A stretch of DNA of 64,000 nt from Elmis aenea (taxonomy: Eukaryota; Arthropoda; Insecta; Coleoptera; Elmidae). The DNA lies in assembly GCA_947652605.1 (NCBI GenBank), contig OX393583.1, forward strand, positions 10,643,222-10,707,221. The letters run 5' to 3'. Below are positions 1 to 10,390 of the stretch, piece by piece. The notes under the pieces are model-generated. The model did no database searches. It saw only the letters and a program-made list of their open reading frames with translations, and had not been told where the DNA came from. Each line of letters opens with the position of its first letter. Position 1 is the stretch's first letter. The position numbers were made by a program, and so were the translations under genes.

Positions 1-1350
1 ATTATACAATATAAACATATTGGACCAATAACATATTAACATTGAGTTGTCTGATATTAGTGATTCATTAAAAAACTAGATAAAGCCTATATTGGCTAAA
101 TGTTGCCAATATTAGGCCCGCGTAACAATATTTGGCCAATATTAGGCCAATATTTTTGTGCTACTTGGGAAGTTCTTGAGTAAACTTTTATTTAAAGAAT
201 AAAATGAAAGGTTTTAGCATTATTTAGTAAAGTAAAAAACTTTAGTTTAAACTTTTTGTTCAAAAGTAGACAAAATTTTAAACGCTTAAGTAAATTTTCC
301 AATCATCGATTGTTTGAAATGTGTTTTATTTTTCGTATTTTCGATAAGAATAAAAATAAAAGAACCGTCCTTGTTCCTAAAACTAAACATCAACAATTTA
401 TATTTTCTTGTCGTTTCTAGCTATAATGAATTATGAAGGTTCGCTCATTTAATACATACTTTGGCGAATTACAGCGAAATAAAAGTTATCAATGCATAAT
501 TTTAATAAAAAGATTAATAATTATTAACGTGATAATAAAAATGCCTTAATAAATTGGTACAAAGGACACTTTTTATCGCGTTAGCAACAAAACTGAAGTT
601 CATAATGAAAAATGCACATTTTTCGCTATATGCAGCTACGATAGAGCATAGTATTGCATGAATAGCCTCATTGGATTGTTTTGATATGTACGCACTTATC
701 CGATTTTTTAAAGACGTATCAGTTTTTATCGTTATGAAAATAACATGTTATTTCAGTGAACTGCTCGTAACAAAAATAATTTCATTCTATTCCGGCACAA
801 TCGCTGGAACAGTGGCGAGAAAAAGACGGACGTACGGTACTAACGCTGTGATAAAAAACGGTTTTGTTGAACAAATACGGCTCATGGTTTTTAAAAGTCG
901 CCCATGATTTATTTATTTAAAACATAATGTACTTATTAAGTTGTGCTAGAAATGCAATGGGAAAAAAACGTCTGCATGCATTATCGCGGAGTTAGGCGAA
1001 CCGTTTCAACTAGCGTTCTATTATTTACATATAAATTCTCGAGTCACCGTTGCATTGGGAAGATTAGTTTGCAGCCACAAAGTAAATGGTGGCCTTCAGC
1101 TATACAGGCAGATTGGCGGCTGTGACTTCCTCTTTGCGTTTATAAAAAACGAGATCTGAAAATTGCATGCGAAATGAATCGAATTAAAAACTGCAACTGT
1201 ATCCGTGTTTTGCCGTGAGTTTTAAAGTTTGAACCGATAATCTAAGAGTTAGCCAAAATGATTTTTTACACTTCTAAATATTAAGTTTCAATTAATTTAA
1301 AAATGTATAAGTTATTTGCAGAATTATCAAATTAATAAACATATTTAGTT
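1..1350. other. AT-rich unique sequence, no gene seen
   Basis: No reading frame here looks protein-coding; open frames are short and lack splice context. Around 95-160 the pentamer-like phrase 'ggccaatatta' recurs several times, a small local repeat. Otherwise I see nothing. Confidence 0.4.
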
Positions 1351-1361
1351 AGTTAGGGCAG

Positions 1362-1440
1362 TGGTTTCCAAACTTTATGTTACTACGGCCCTCTTAAAAA
1401 AAAATTAACCTTGGCGCCCCCCTTTATTTCATAAAGTAAT
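1362..1440 (+). mobile_element. Possible solo hAT terminus
   Basis: The phrase CAGTGGTTTCCAAACTT followed by a C-rich stretch (ggcgccccccttt) resembles one end of a class of hAT transposons. I found no matching opposite end or 8-bp duplication nearby, so it may be a solo end or a coincidence. Confidence 0.3.
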
Positions 1441-1789
1441 AAGACACATTTTTAAATGGTAAAAAATGTATTAATACTAACAACAAAATGAAAATAAACG
1501 TCATTAATAGAATAATAACAAGTTTTACTATAAGGTACAGGGTGCAGACTTGGATCACGCAACATGGAAATTTCAATGGTAAAATTTTAAAAGTCGTATA
1601 TTATCTCCCCTAAATATTTTAGAAAAAAAGTGTAAATACGTTTTTTGTAGAGAAAAAAATTATGTTTCTCGAAATGCAACCAATATTAATTTTTAGTTTT
1701 CCATTAACTACATGCTGTAAAAGTAAAATGACAATGTTAATTTAATTTATATTACGCTTGGGCTTGCGAGGCGAATAATACCAACTTCT

Positions 1790-2460
1790 CTCTACTCTCT
1801 ATATAAACAACTAGCGATTCCGGAGCCCCTTCGAGGCTCCTTCACCGCCAGATCCCGGCTTGCGCGTAGAATTCTCTTTGCGCGTAAAATTCTTTTTGCG
1901 CAAAAATTATCTTTCATCGTTTGGTGCAATTCCCATGTCCCTAATTGGCTCATTTCCCGAGATATATCGATTATACTAAGCCGAAGATGATCAATTGATT
2001 GGCTCAAATTTTTATTTACTATACTCGCAATTTAAAAAATTGAGAAAATTGCGTCATACTACTCGCGCTGATCCAGGCTGGTCACTTTTTTTTTGGAGGC
2101 GATTAATCGATCGCTTCAAATTTTATTTTCAACACTCGTTATTGCATTTTAAATTAAAATAAATATATTCGTACTACTCGCGCTCCGCACTCGCACCTAA
2201 TGCTTCTTAAATTCTATTAAAGTGGTAATAAAACTACTCGCGCTTCGCGCTCGCACCCAATGGGTCCGAGTAGAAATCTTTTTGGGCAAAAAATTACCTT
2301 TCCCTTGGTGCACGTTCCGTGTCTCTATGTTCCCGAGATATATTGATTATAACTAAGCGGGTCGATGAACAATCAATTGTCTCAAATTTTATTTACAGCA
2401 CTTGTCATTGCTCTTTAAAACCGAATAAATCAATATTCGTAGAGTGTCATCGTATATTTA
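1790..2460. repeat. Diverged direct repeats (about 380 bp apart)
   Basis: The block near 1895-2040 (caaaaattatcttt ... cccgagatatatcgattat ... tcaattgattggctc) recurs in altered form near 2275-2430 (caaaaaattaccttt ... cccgagatatattgattat ... caattgtctc). Phrases such as 'ctactcgcgct' recur at about 2060, 2165 and 2230. This is an old tandemly repeated segment of unknown family. Confidence 0.5.
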
Positions 2461-2462
2461 TA

Positions 2463-3110
2463 TTCTAAAGTCAAAATTTAATTCAAAAGTGGGATTGTTT
2501 GCTATGTATATTTAGGGGAGAGCGTGGCGATTCCGATTTGCTATGATACATGTACAAAAAGCTAAAGTGGAGAAGGTCTGAGCGTTTCTATTATTTTGTC
2601 AAAGTTTGACAGTGCGTGCACGGGAAGACGTTTTCATCATGTAGGTACTAACATTTTTGCATGTTTTACTTAATAACGTTTGCAAACGATTTTTTCCGAG
2701 GTCCTGAGCGTGCACATATTAAAATTTGATCCTTTATACGACCCGTCAAAGAAGTTCGCGATTTTTAGACGCCCCCGAGTATTTTGAATCGCTCTTTGAA
2801 AAAGGCTTTCGACGTTCGTTAGTATGTAGTGCGTGCGCGCGCCTGCGCTTTTTCTCGTTCGTGGTCCGAATTTAACTCGAAAGTGGGATTGTTTGGTACG
2901 TACTTGTCGGGGAGAGCGAGACGATTCTGAATCGGTACGACACATGTGCAAAAAGGTCGAATCGGAGAAGGTTCGAGCGTTCAAAGGTCACGTCGAATTG
3001 TCAAATTGTCAAATTTTGACGAAATTCTCGTTCCTGACGACCCGATTTAAATGTTGCGTGTAAGATTTTGGCACGTTTTCCTCAATATCTTTTCCGGGCG
3101 ATTTTTTTGG
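2463..3110. repeat. Two diverged tandem copies, about 405 bp period
   Basis: Copy 1 (from about 2465: aaaagtgggattgtttgcta ... ggggagagcg ... gagaaggt) is matched by copy 2 (from about 2868: gaaagtgggattgtttggta ... ggggagagcg ... gagaaggt). The opposing frames across copy 2 are by-products of its richer GC content. Function unknown; probably part of an old retroelement. Confidence 0.5.
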
Positions 3111-3139
3111 GAATTCTCATATAGCCTATCTTTTTCCCA

Positions 3140-3247
3140 TGGTCCTGTAGATTGTCTGTGCCAAATTTAGTCAGAATCGGATGAATAGTATAGGAATGCA
3201 TAAAGGACATACAAACATACAAACATACATACATTCATTTTTATATA
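3140..3247 (+). repeat. Retroelement-like 3' tail with ACATACAA simple repeat
   Basis: The string ends with 'gaatgcataaaggacatac' and then a run of acatac/aaacatac units. This type of ending occurs at the 3' end of some insect non-LTR or related repeats. No coding region is attached, so the family is not determined. Confidence 0.35.
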
Positions 3248-4060
3248 CAGGGTGCGCCATTAGTGCGATAAAGTCCATTATTGCCCTTAATGTCAACTTA
3301 ATTAAAAAAAGTTTTTAATGAAACTAGTATTTCTACACGTGCATGTTTTAAAATTAGTTTCAAGTATACAGGGGGTTTCATAAAAGTGGGGCGTCACTAA
3401 AGGTATTTTTTTTAAATTGAACACCCAGTATATTTTTGCATAATCGAATTCAGCAAGAAAATCTCCATATGACAGTATTTTGTTTTTTTAATTTTTTTGC
3501 GACGTTGCCAATTTATCTTAAAAAATCTTTGAATTTCCAGAAAAACAGGGTACAATACTTGTCAAGAGCACAACCTTATGAATAATAATTGGCATATGAT
3601 ATTTTGTACATACAAAGTCAAAAGGTGTAGTCACAGTCTAAATACATCAAAATTAATTTATATTATACAGGGTGTTTCTTATAGATGTGCCAACTTCCCA
3701 ATTTTCAAACATCAATAACTTTATTTTTTCAAATGGAACACCCTGTATATTATTACGTCATTTTGTTGCATTTTTGTTTTTCTTCAACTTTTCTTAATAC
3801 TTACCTATACCTAAAATGAATATTTTCTGAGATATTTACATTTTACTTATTCTTATAAGCGTTGTGTAGAAATTTCCTAGTTTTCTCGGAGTAGGCCCCG
3901 ACTTTGACAATAGAAACAATAATTTCTGTAGTAACAAATGTCAGAGTCAATTGCTGTCAATTGTTAAAACATAAATAAATGAGTATAACATATGCAATAT
4001 GAATTTTCCAAAAAATAATTCATTGATACGGTCTATGTTCAGGGTGGCGTACTTTCGATG
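3248..4060. mobile_element. Cluster of Tc1/mariner-like termini, one-sided
   Basis: TA-preceded CAGGGTG-type ends occur at 3248 (cagggtgcgcc), 3668 (cagggtgtttc) and 4042 (cagggtggcg), with an inverted GGAACACCCTG at 3735-3745. The internal sequence resembles the arms of the foldback elements elsewhere in the window (compare 33200-33420), but the second arm is missing. I read it as a half element or solo arm. Confidence 0.5.
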
Positions 4061-4189
4061 CCCATAAGGGGGGGTATTTCGGTAATTATCAGAGATTAAA
4101 AAAAATATATATTTCGAAAATTAAAAAAGATCAAAAATCTGTTTACGACAATAAATTCCTCTCGAAAAAAAAAATCAAGACTACCTACT

Positions 4190-4388
4190 TAGTTTTTTTC
4201 TATCTCTCTATTCTTTATTTAATTTAGATTTTTATCATTATTGGAAAAATATTGTAAAATTACCGGAATTAATAGTAAAAAATTGGCAAAGTACCGGTAA
4301 AAAATTGGCAAAGTACCGGTAAAATTTGAAGAGCCTTTTTTGCGATTTACTGGTAAACCGGTAAACCGGTTTACCGGTATTACAATCC
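4190..4388. repeat. ACCGGT-rich short repeat
   Basis: Several copies of 'taccggtaaa' and 'accggtaaaccgg' lie between 4260 and 4375, ending in 'acaatccct'. A similar set with the same terminal 'gcaatccct' lies at 44099-44250. The two may be the same repeat family, possibly a hAT subterminal array. Confidence 0.4.
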
Positions 4389-4800
4389 CTACTGTTGACT
4401 GCTTTCTACCTAAATTTCTTGGACTTTCCATACATCTACCACGTTTGAGTTTTTGCGAAATCTTAATTGTAACTGTCTCTGTGAAGTTGATGGTTTTTGT
4501 AACTCTGTTTCTGTAGCCGCTGGTTGTTTTCCTAGTAGCATAAGGAACTGTCGTTTGTAGACCATTTTCGCTTGCCAATCTTTATTTAGGTGGCACCATG
4601 TAATGTAGGCGTTAAGGGCACCAATATCTATAATATTATTTAAAAAAAACTGTAACAGGCCATTTTCGTGTTTGTCTCTTCACAGTAAACGTTTGAACAA
4701 GCTTGTCTATGGTATCTACACCTGATTTTGTTTTATTAAAGTCAATTATTATTTGAAGTTTCTTCTTGTTACCTTCAGAAATCTCACCAATTTCGTTTGT
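4335..4800 (-). pseudogene. piggyBac transposase, C-terminal fragment (broken)
   Basis: The minus strand encodes pieces typical of the C-terminal half of piggyBac-family transposases (DDE_Tnp_1_7). These are FNKTKSGVDTIDKLVQ, then RKWPVTVFF, then after a frameshift DIGALNAYITW, then a start of the Cys-rich tail with KRGRC and a GRKQST stretch in a third frame. piggyBac transposases cut and paste at TTAA sites. At least two frameshifts and in-frame stops are visible, and the N-terminal half and the rest of the zinc-binding tail are absent. It is flanked by the ACCGGT repeat on one side and a Tc1/mariner-like half element on the other. Confidence 0.75.
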
Positions 4801-4871
4801 AGTTAATATTTTCCTTTTTTGGATAGTAAGACACTAATACAGCGTCGTCTTAATATCCAAGTTTAGTTGAA

Positions 4872-5335
4872 CAGCGTGGTCCAAATTCGATGGGATTGCA
4901 TGGGTATCTCGGTTAATATTTAAGATAGAGAAACGGTTAACTTACCAACAATGTGCAGTTTTTTGTGACTAACTCAGAACCGTTTTCAAAAATATTCCAT
5001 CATATCCGGGTTTCGAGTTATTGAATAAAAAGTTTTTTTTTTGTCATAATAATATTGTTTCATATATCCGTTATTGTTGTAAATATCGAAAATATTTATG
5101 AAGATTATTTTTAGATATTTTTATGTTTAATTTGATTATACTAAAAAAAATATTTTTACGCTCGCCGTTAAAAAGTTATGACAAAAACTTACCTTTTTAT
5201 AAATGGGAACGATAGTTGGCTATGACCTATTTAAATTCCTTATTTTTTTCTTATTCCAAATATAAAAAGGGTCGATGTATTTATTTTTAATAATACTCAA
5301 GTTATGAAGGTTTTTTTAGTTTTTTTTTTATTCTT
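4872..5335 (+). mobile_element. Half copy of the 51073-51816 foldback family
   Basis: From 'acagcgtggtccaaattcga' onward the sequence follows the left arm of the element at 51073 through 'gggattgcatgggtatctcg', 'gagaaacggttaac' and the 'cgccgttaaaaagttatgac' segment. The right arm is missing, so this is a single-arm derivative. Confidence 0.6.
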
Positions 5336-5400
5336 AAAATAAGGCCACTTTACTCTTGTGAATATTTCTGAAATCACTAAAATCTGGTATCGTACCTATA

Positions 5401-7680
5401 CAGGGTGAGTCACGACGGACGCGTCGGAGTTTTATGGCAAAACGCTTTATATTTTCCAATTTCTGTCGCAGTTAGATTATGTAAGTCAATAAGGGCTACA
5501 TTTTAAAAATATTTTCAAACATACAGGGTGCTCCAAAAAAGTGTGGCATATCAAAGTTATACTTTTTCTTATGGAACACCCTGTATATTTTTACATTTTT
5601 GAATTCCTCTTTAAATTTAGTTTAAAAAATGTATAAGGTCATATGGGTCTAAAGTCAACCGTTCTCGTGAAAATCGCATTTTCATGAAAATTCAGTATTT
5701 TCAAAAATTTTCAACATTTAAAAACTTTGAGAAGTCTGAAGAAATTCGCTTAGAGTTAAGATTGACAATAGATTATGTAACACTTTGCACCACCTACATT
5801 TTTAAAATATTATACAGGGCGTTTTTTACGCTTGGTCAAACTTGTGAAACTTTAAACATCGATAACTCATTTTTTTTAAATACAACCCCTTATATTTTTT
5901 TACAACGTCTTATAGAAAATTTAATTCTCTTTCGAAAACATTAATACTGTTTTATACCTAAAATTGATATTTTCCGAGATATCGCGATTTTATTGTTAAT
6001 TATTAGGTCAAAGTACTATTTTCGAGTAGGCTACGAAGGTAGACAGCGGTAATTTGAAACAATTGAAAAAAAGAACAAGAAAGGTTTAGTTTTATCTTTT
6101 GCCTACTCATTTTTGACATTTTTTTATAATGAAGAGCAATCTCACGTTTAAATCGAGATTTCTTAAAATTATTTATGCATTTATTTATTGGACCAGTATG
6201 ATAAGATGATTACTAAATCCTATAAACCATTTTTTTGTATGTTTATAATACGACACTCTGTTCTACCAAAATGTCTTTGCTTAAATTCTGGTTCCACGCA
6301 TTTTGCAAACATTGTGTTTTATACAGTGTGCACAATGTTTAATATAAGTAAGTGTTTATGGTGTGTTAACTAAAATATAAACACAGAAAATATTTCAAAT
6401 TGGGAACGTAGTAACTTTAATTAAACATTTATAAAAATATTTCTAGTGATAACTAAAATGTAATAATAATTCAAAAACAAAATTTAACAGCCGATTACAA
6501 TAAATGTTCAACATGACGATCCTCTTGAATACACATTGTGATCCTCTTTTCAAGTGAACGCCTTGCATTACGCAATATATTAGGAGTGATTGTCTCAAAA
6601 GTTTTTGAATTATTATTACATACATTTTAGTTATCACTGGAAATATTTTTATAAATGTACAATTAAAGTTACTACGGTCCCAATTTGAAATATTTTCTGT
6701 GTATTTATATTTTAGTTAAGACACCATAAACACTTACCTTCATTAAACTTTGTGCACACTGTATAAAACACAATGTTTGCAAAATGCGTGGAACCAGAAG
6801 TTAAGCAAAGACATTTTGGTAGAACCGAGAGTCGTATCATACAAAAAAAATAGTTTATATGATTTACTAATCATCTTATCATACTGGTCCAATAAATAAA
6901 TGCATAAATAATTGTAAGAAATCTCGATTTAAACGTGAGATTCCTCTTCACTATAAAAAAATGTTAAAAATGCGTAGGCAAAAGATAAAACTAAACCTTT
7001 CTTGTTTTTTCGTTCAATTGTTTCAAATTACCGCTGTCTACCTTCGTAGCCTACTCGAAAATATTACATTGCCCTAATAATTAACAATAAAATCGTGATA
7101 TCTCGGAAAATATCAATTTTAGGTATAAAACAGTATTAATGTTTTCGAAAGAGAATTAAATTTTCTATAAGACGGTGTAAGAAAATATAAGGGGTTGTAT
7201 TTAAAAAAAATTAGTTATCGATGTTTAAAGATTCACAAGTTTGACCAAGCGTAAAAAACGCCCTGTATAATATTTTAAAAATGTAGGTGGTGCAAAGTGT
7301 TACATAATCTATTGTCAATCTTAACTCCAAGCGAATTTCTTCAGACTTCTCAAAGTTTTTAAATGTTGAAAATTTTTGAAAATACTGTATTTTCATGAAA
7401 ATGCGATTTTCACGAGAACGGTTAACTTTAAACCCGTATGACCTTTTACATTTTTTTAATTAAATTTAAAGAGGAATCCAAAAATGTAAAAATATACAGG
7501 GTGTTCCATAAGAAAAAGTATAACTTTGATATGCCACTCTTTTTTGGAGCACCCTGTATGTTTGAAAATATTTTTAAAATGTAGCCCTTATTGACTTACA
7601 TAATCTTACAGCGACAGAAATCGGAAAATATAAAGCGTTTTGCCATAAAACTCCGACGCGTCCGTCGTGACTCACCCTGT
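5401..7680. mobile_element. Giant foldback Tc1/mariner-like element (about 2.3 kb)
   Basis: The ends are TA|CAGGGTGAGTCACGACGGAC on the left and its reverse complement followed by TA on the right, consistent with the TA duplications of Tc1/mariner elements. The arms (about 5401-6478 and 6601-7680) are near reverse complements over more than 1 kb, leaving a loop of about 120 nt. Each arm contains internal CAGGGTG/CACCCTG motifs, including a 60-bp hairpin module (5524-5583, mirrored at 7497-7556). Mirrored open frames in the two arms are the same DNA read twice and are not genes. The loop holds a transposase tail (separate entry). Confidence 0.85.
6495..6610 (-). pseudogene. Tc1/mariner-like transposase C-terminus in foldback loop
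   Basis: The minus strand reads ETITPNILRNARRSLEKR, then ITMCIQE and VEHLL before a stop (TAA at 6495-6497). This matches the C-terminal helical tail of IS630/Tc1/mariner transposases, which end in a NGGHFEHLL-like motif. It lies almost exactly in the single-copy loop of the 5401-7680 foldback. Only about 40 residues survive and no catalytic residues are present. Confidence 0.6.
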
Positions 7681-7689
7681 ATATTTCTG

Positions 7690-8520
7690 AGATTTTTTTC
7701 CATAAAGTTTTAAGTCATCCACCAACGTTTATCAGGAATAAAAGTTTCTGATAAAGTTTTAGTAAAAAAGTTTTTCATTTGTTGATCCTTTTTGAATATT
7801 GCTATATAGAAGATATAATGTAGGGTGAATAATGAATAAATTAGTTGGAAAAAAGGGAAAACAGTCAAGCTTCTTTTAAAAAATTAAAGAAATAAAAAAT
7901 TCGTTAATTTTTAAATTTAAATCAATGATTTTTGATATTTTTAACAAAAATCTAATTTTGCCCAACCCTGGTTTAAACAGCAGGTTAGTTAGCTTGACAA
8001 ATGAATATTACGAAATAACTCAATTTATTATGGATTCCTTCAATTTCAATTTTAAAACATTTTCAGTTTTACATTGGTTCGACTGTGGCGAAATGTTATG
8101 CTATAGACGTATACTTCCTGGATTAAAGAAATATGATTCTGTGAACTGTATACAATTTTTTTTGCAACCAACGAATTGACATTTAAGAACAGGGCAATAA
8201 ATAATGCGTGATTTTTAAATAAACACCTAAACGTTCAGACAACATGCTTCATAATTACAAACAAATATTCAAGAGTTGTAAAAAGACTTTATGCAAACAA
8301 CCAATAACCAAGTGATTACAATGTTAAGCAATCCATTTAAATCAATTGGTTCAAAGCAACAAAAATCCGCATTATGGCTATTGAGTATACCCAGTGGCGT
8401 GCGAAAACATTGCAAGTAAGCACTAAAGTAATTTTGTAAGCGAACTGAACTAAAATAAAAATATTTTTCGAAAAATAAGCCTGGCTTATAATTTTATGAT
8501 TTTCTAAAAATATTCTCATC
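7690..8520. other. AT-rich sequence, no gene seen
   Basis: An ATG-initiated 84-codon frame at 7925-8179 has no recognisable domain, a composition typical of random AT-rich DNA, and no splice context. I do not call it. Confidence 0.35.
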
Positions 8521-8525
8521 TTTGA

Positions 8526-8870
8526 ACAGGGTGGTCCAAATGCGATGGAATTACATGGGTATCTCGCTTAATATGCAAGATAGAGATAAGGTTAAATTAC
8601 CAAAAATGTGCATTTTTTTGAGAAAAACAGAACCGTTTTCAGAAATATTCTATTATTTCGGTTTATAAGTAATTAAAATAAAATGAGTCTTTTTGTTATA
8701 TTAAGAATGTCATATCTCCGTTATTGTTAAGTACAAATTACGAAAAAATTGATTATTTTTAGATATTTTTATATCAAATTTGATGATACTAAAAAAATAA
8801 ATTGTACGTTGGCCGTTAAAATGTTATGACACAAACTTACCTATTTTTAAATGGCTATTGACTACTTATA
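8526..8870 (+). mobile_element. Half copy of the 51073-51816 foldback family
   Basis: It starts with 'acagggtggtccaaatgcga' and follows the same arm as 4872 and 51073 ('gagataaggttaaattacca', 'ggccgttaaaatgttatgac'). No opposite arm is present. Confidence 0.6.
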
Positions 8871-8959
8871 GGTCGGGGAGAAATAGTCTTTATAAAAATG
8901 TTCTTCTTAGAGACGCATTACGGTAGATTTACTTCGAAAATTTTCAGTAGTAATGTAAC

Positions 8960-10000
8960 AATTATCGATAATCTTTGGTAGGTCAATATGTCCGAATGCA
9001 AGTTGAGCAAAAAAAAAACAAAAGTGCACGAGTGATTTTTTCTGATTCAACCTGCATGAGTGAAGATTTGTCAAAAATTATAGATTATTTGCAATGCACG
9101 AGATATATTTTGTCAGAAAATTTCCTTCACCTAACCTACCTGTCATATGAACTGTACGTTATGTCAAATTTTACAAGTACTGCGTCAGGGGTGTGGTTTA
9201 ATCTATATTAAAGTAACGCTACTGGTCACCGAAATTCGTCAAAAAATTATCAAGACCAAAATATTCAATTCCCTCTCTAAATTTATATTTTCGACCAATC
9301 ACAAACTCGGATTTCTTAGAAACGACCAAAAAAAGCTTGAAAATCTGTTAATTGCAAAAATTATATCTATTATCAGTGTATGAATATGTTTATTGGTCGT
9401 TTCTAGGAAATCTGACTTTGTTATTGGTCGAAAACGCAAATCTGACACAACGATCAACATCTGACAGGGCAATGTAAAATTATTACCGTATAATAATGCT
9501 CCTATTGGTAGTCTCTACAAGATTTAAGAATAGTGATTGATTGAAAACGCAAATTTGACAGGTGAAGGAAATTTTTGCAATTAACAGATTTTCATGCGTT
9601 TATTGGTCGTTTCTAAGAAATATGAATTTGCGATTGGTCTAAAATATAAATCTGGAGAGGGAATTAAATATTTTGGTCTTGATAAGTTTTTGACGAATTT
9701 CGGCGACCAGTAGCGTTACTTTAATATAGATTAAACCACACCCCTGACGCACCACTCTGGCAGTACTTGTAAAATTTGACATAACATACATTTAATTTGA
9801 CAGGTAGGTTAGGTAAGTTAGGTGAAGGAAATTTTCTGACAAAATATAACTTGTGCAGCATTGCAAATAATCTATAATTTTTGACAAATCTTCACTCATG
9901 CAAGTTGAAATCGAAAAAATCACTCGTGCACTTCATGCATTCGTGTTTTTTTTTCAGTTTAACGTGCATTCGGGAATATTATTCAAAAATTACAGATAAT
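8960..10000. mobile_element. Foldback repeat with CACTCGTGCAC-type ends
   Basis: The left arm (gtgcacgagtgatttttt ... acttttacaagtactgcgtc) is the reverse complement of the right arm (ggcagtacttgtaaaattt ... aaaatcactcgtgcac), with the centre near 9470. Related copies lie at 13130-13915 and, as two partial direct copies, at 50065-50985. No coding remnant is recognisable, so the superfamily is unknown. The short open frames here are arm by-products. Confidence 0.65.
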
Positions 10001-10390
10001 TTGCAATGCACTTGTGATATTACTACTGATAAAATCAATGAAGTAAAAAAAACTCAAATAAATTTATCGAATCATGATTTATGCAGTGACAATTTCACGA
10101 CAATTTCAGATTTACTTGGCAATTTTAGGCTCGACAAGATAAAAAAAATACGCTTCTTGATATAGTCATGGTCAACTAGGGTGTCTATTTAAAACAATAT
10201 AAGTTTAGTTCATATATGGAAAATCAAGGTGGCTAGAAATTGTTTTTTTTTAATTTAGCATAAAAATCTGTATCAAAAACCATAATAGCATTTTGTTCTA
10301 CTTTATTAAATAAAAAAGTTGTAGTAAATTTTCAAAAATTTTTAAATGACATTTTTTCGTCTGTAGTGTCAAAATGGAAAGCGATATATA

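Noticed and set aside
5684..7396. Two nearly identical small proteins on opposite strands (5684-5944 and 7211-7396)
   Set aside because: They are mirror readings of the two arms of one foldback element, with no domain.
7925..8179. 84-codon ATG frame
   Set aside because: AT-rich random composition, no domain, no splice or repeat context.
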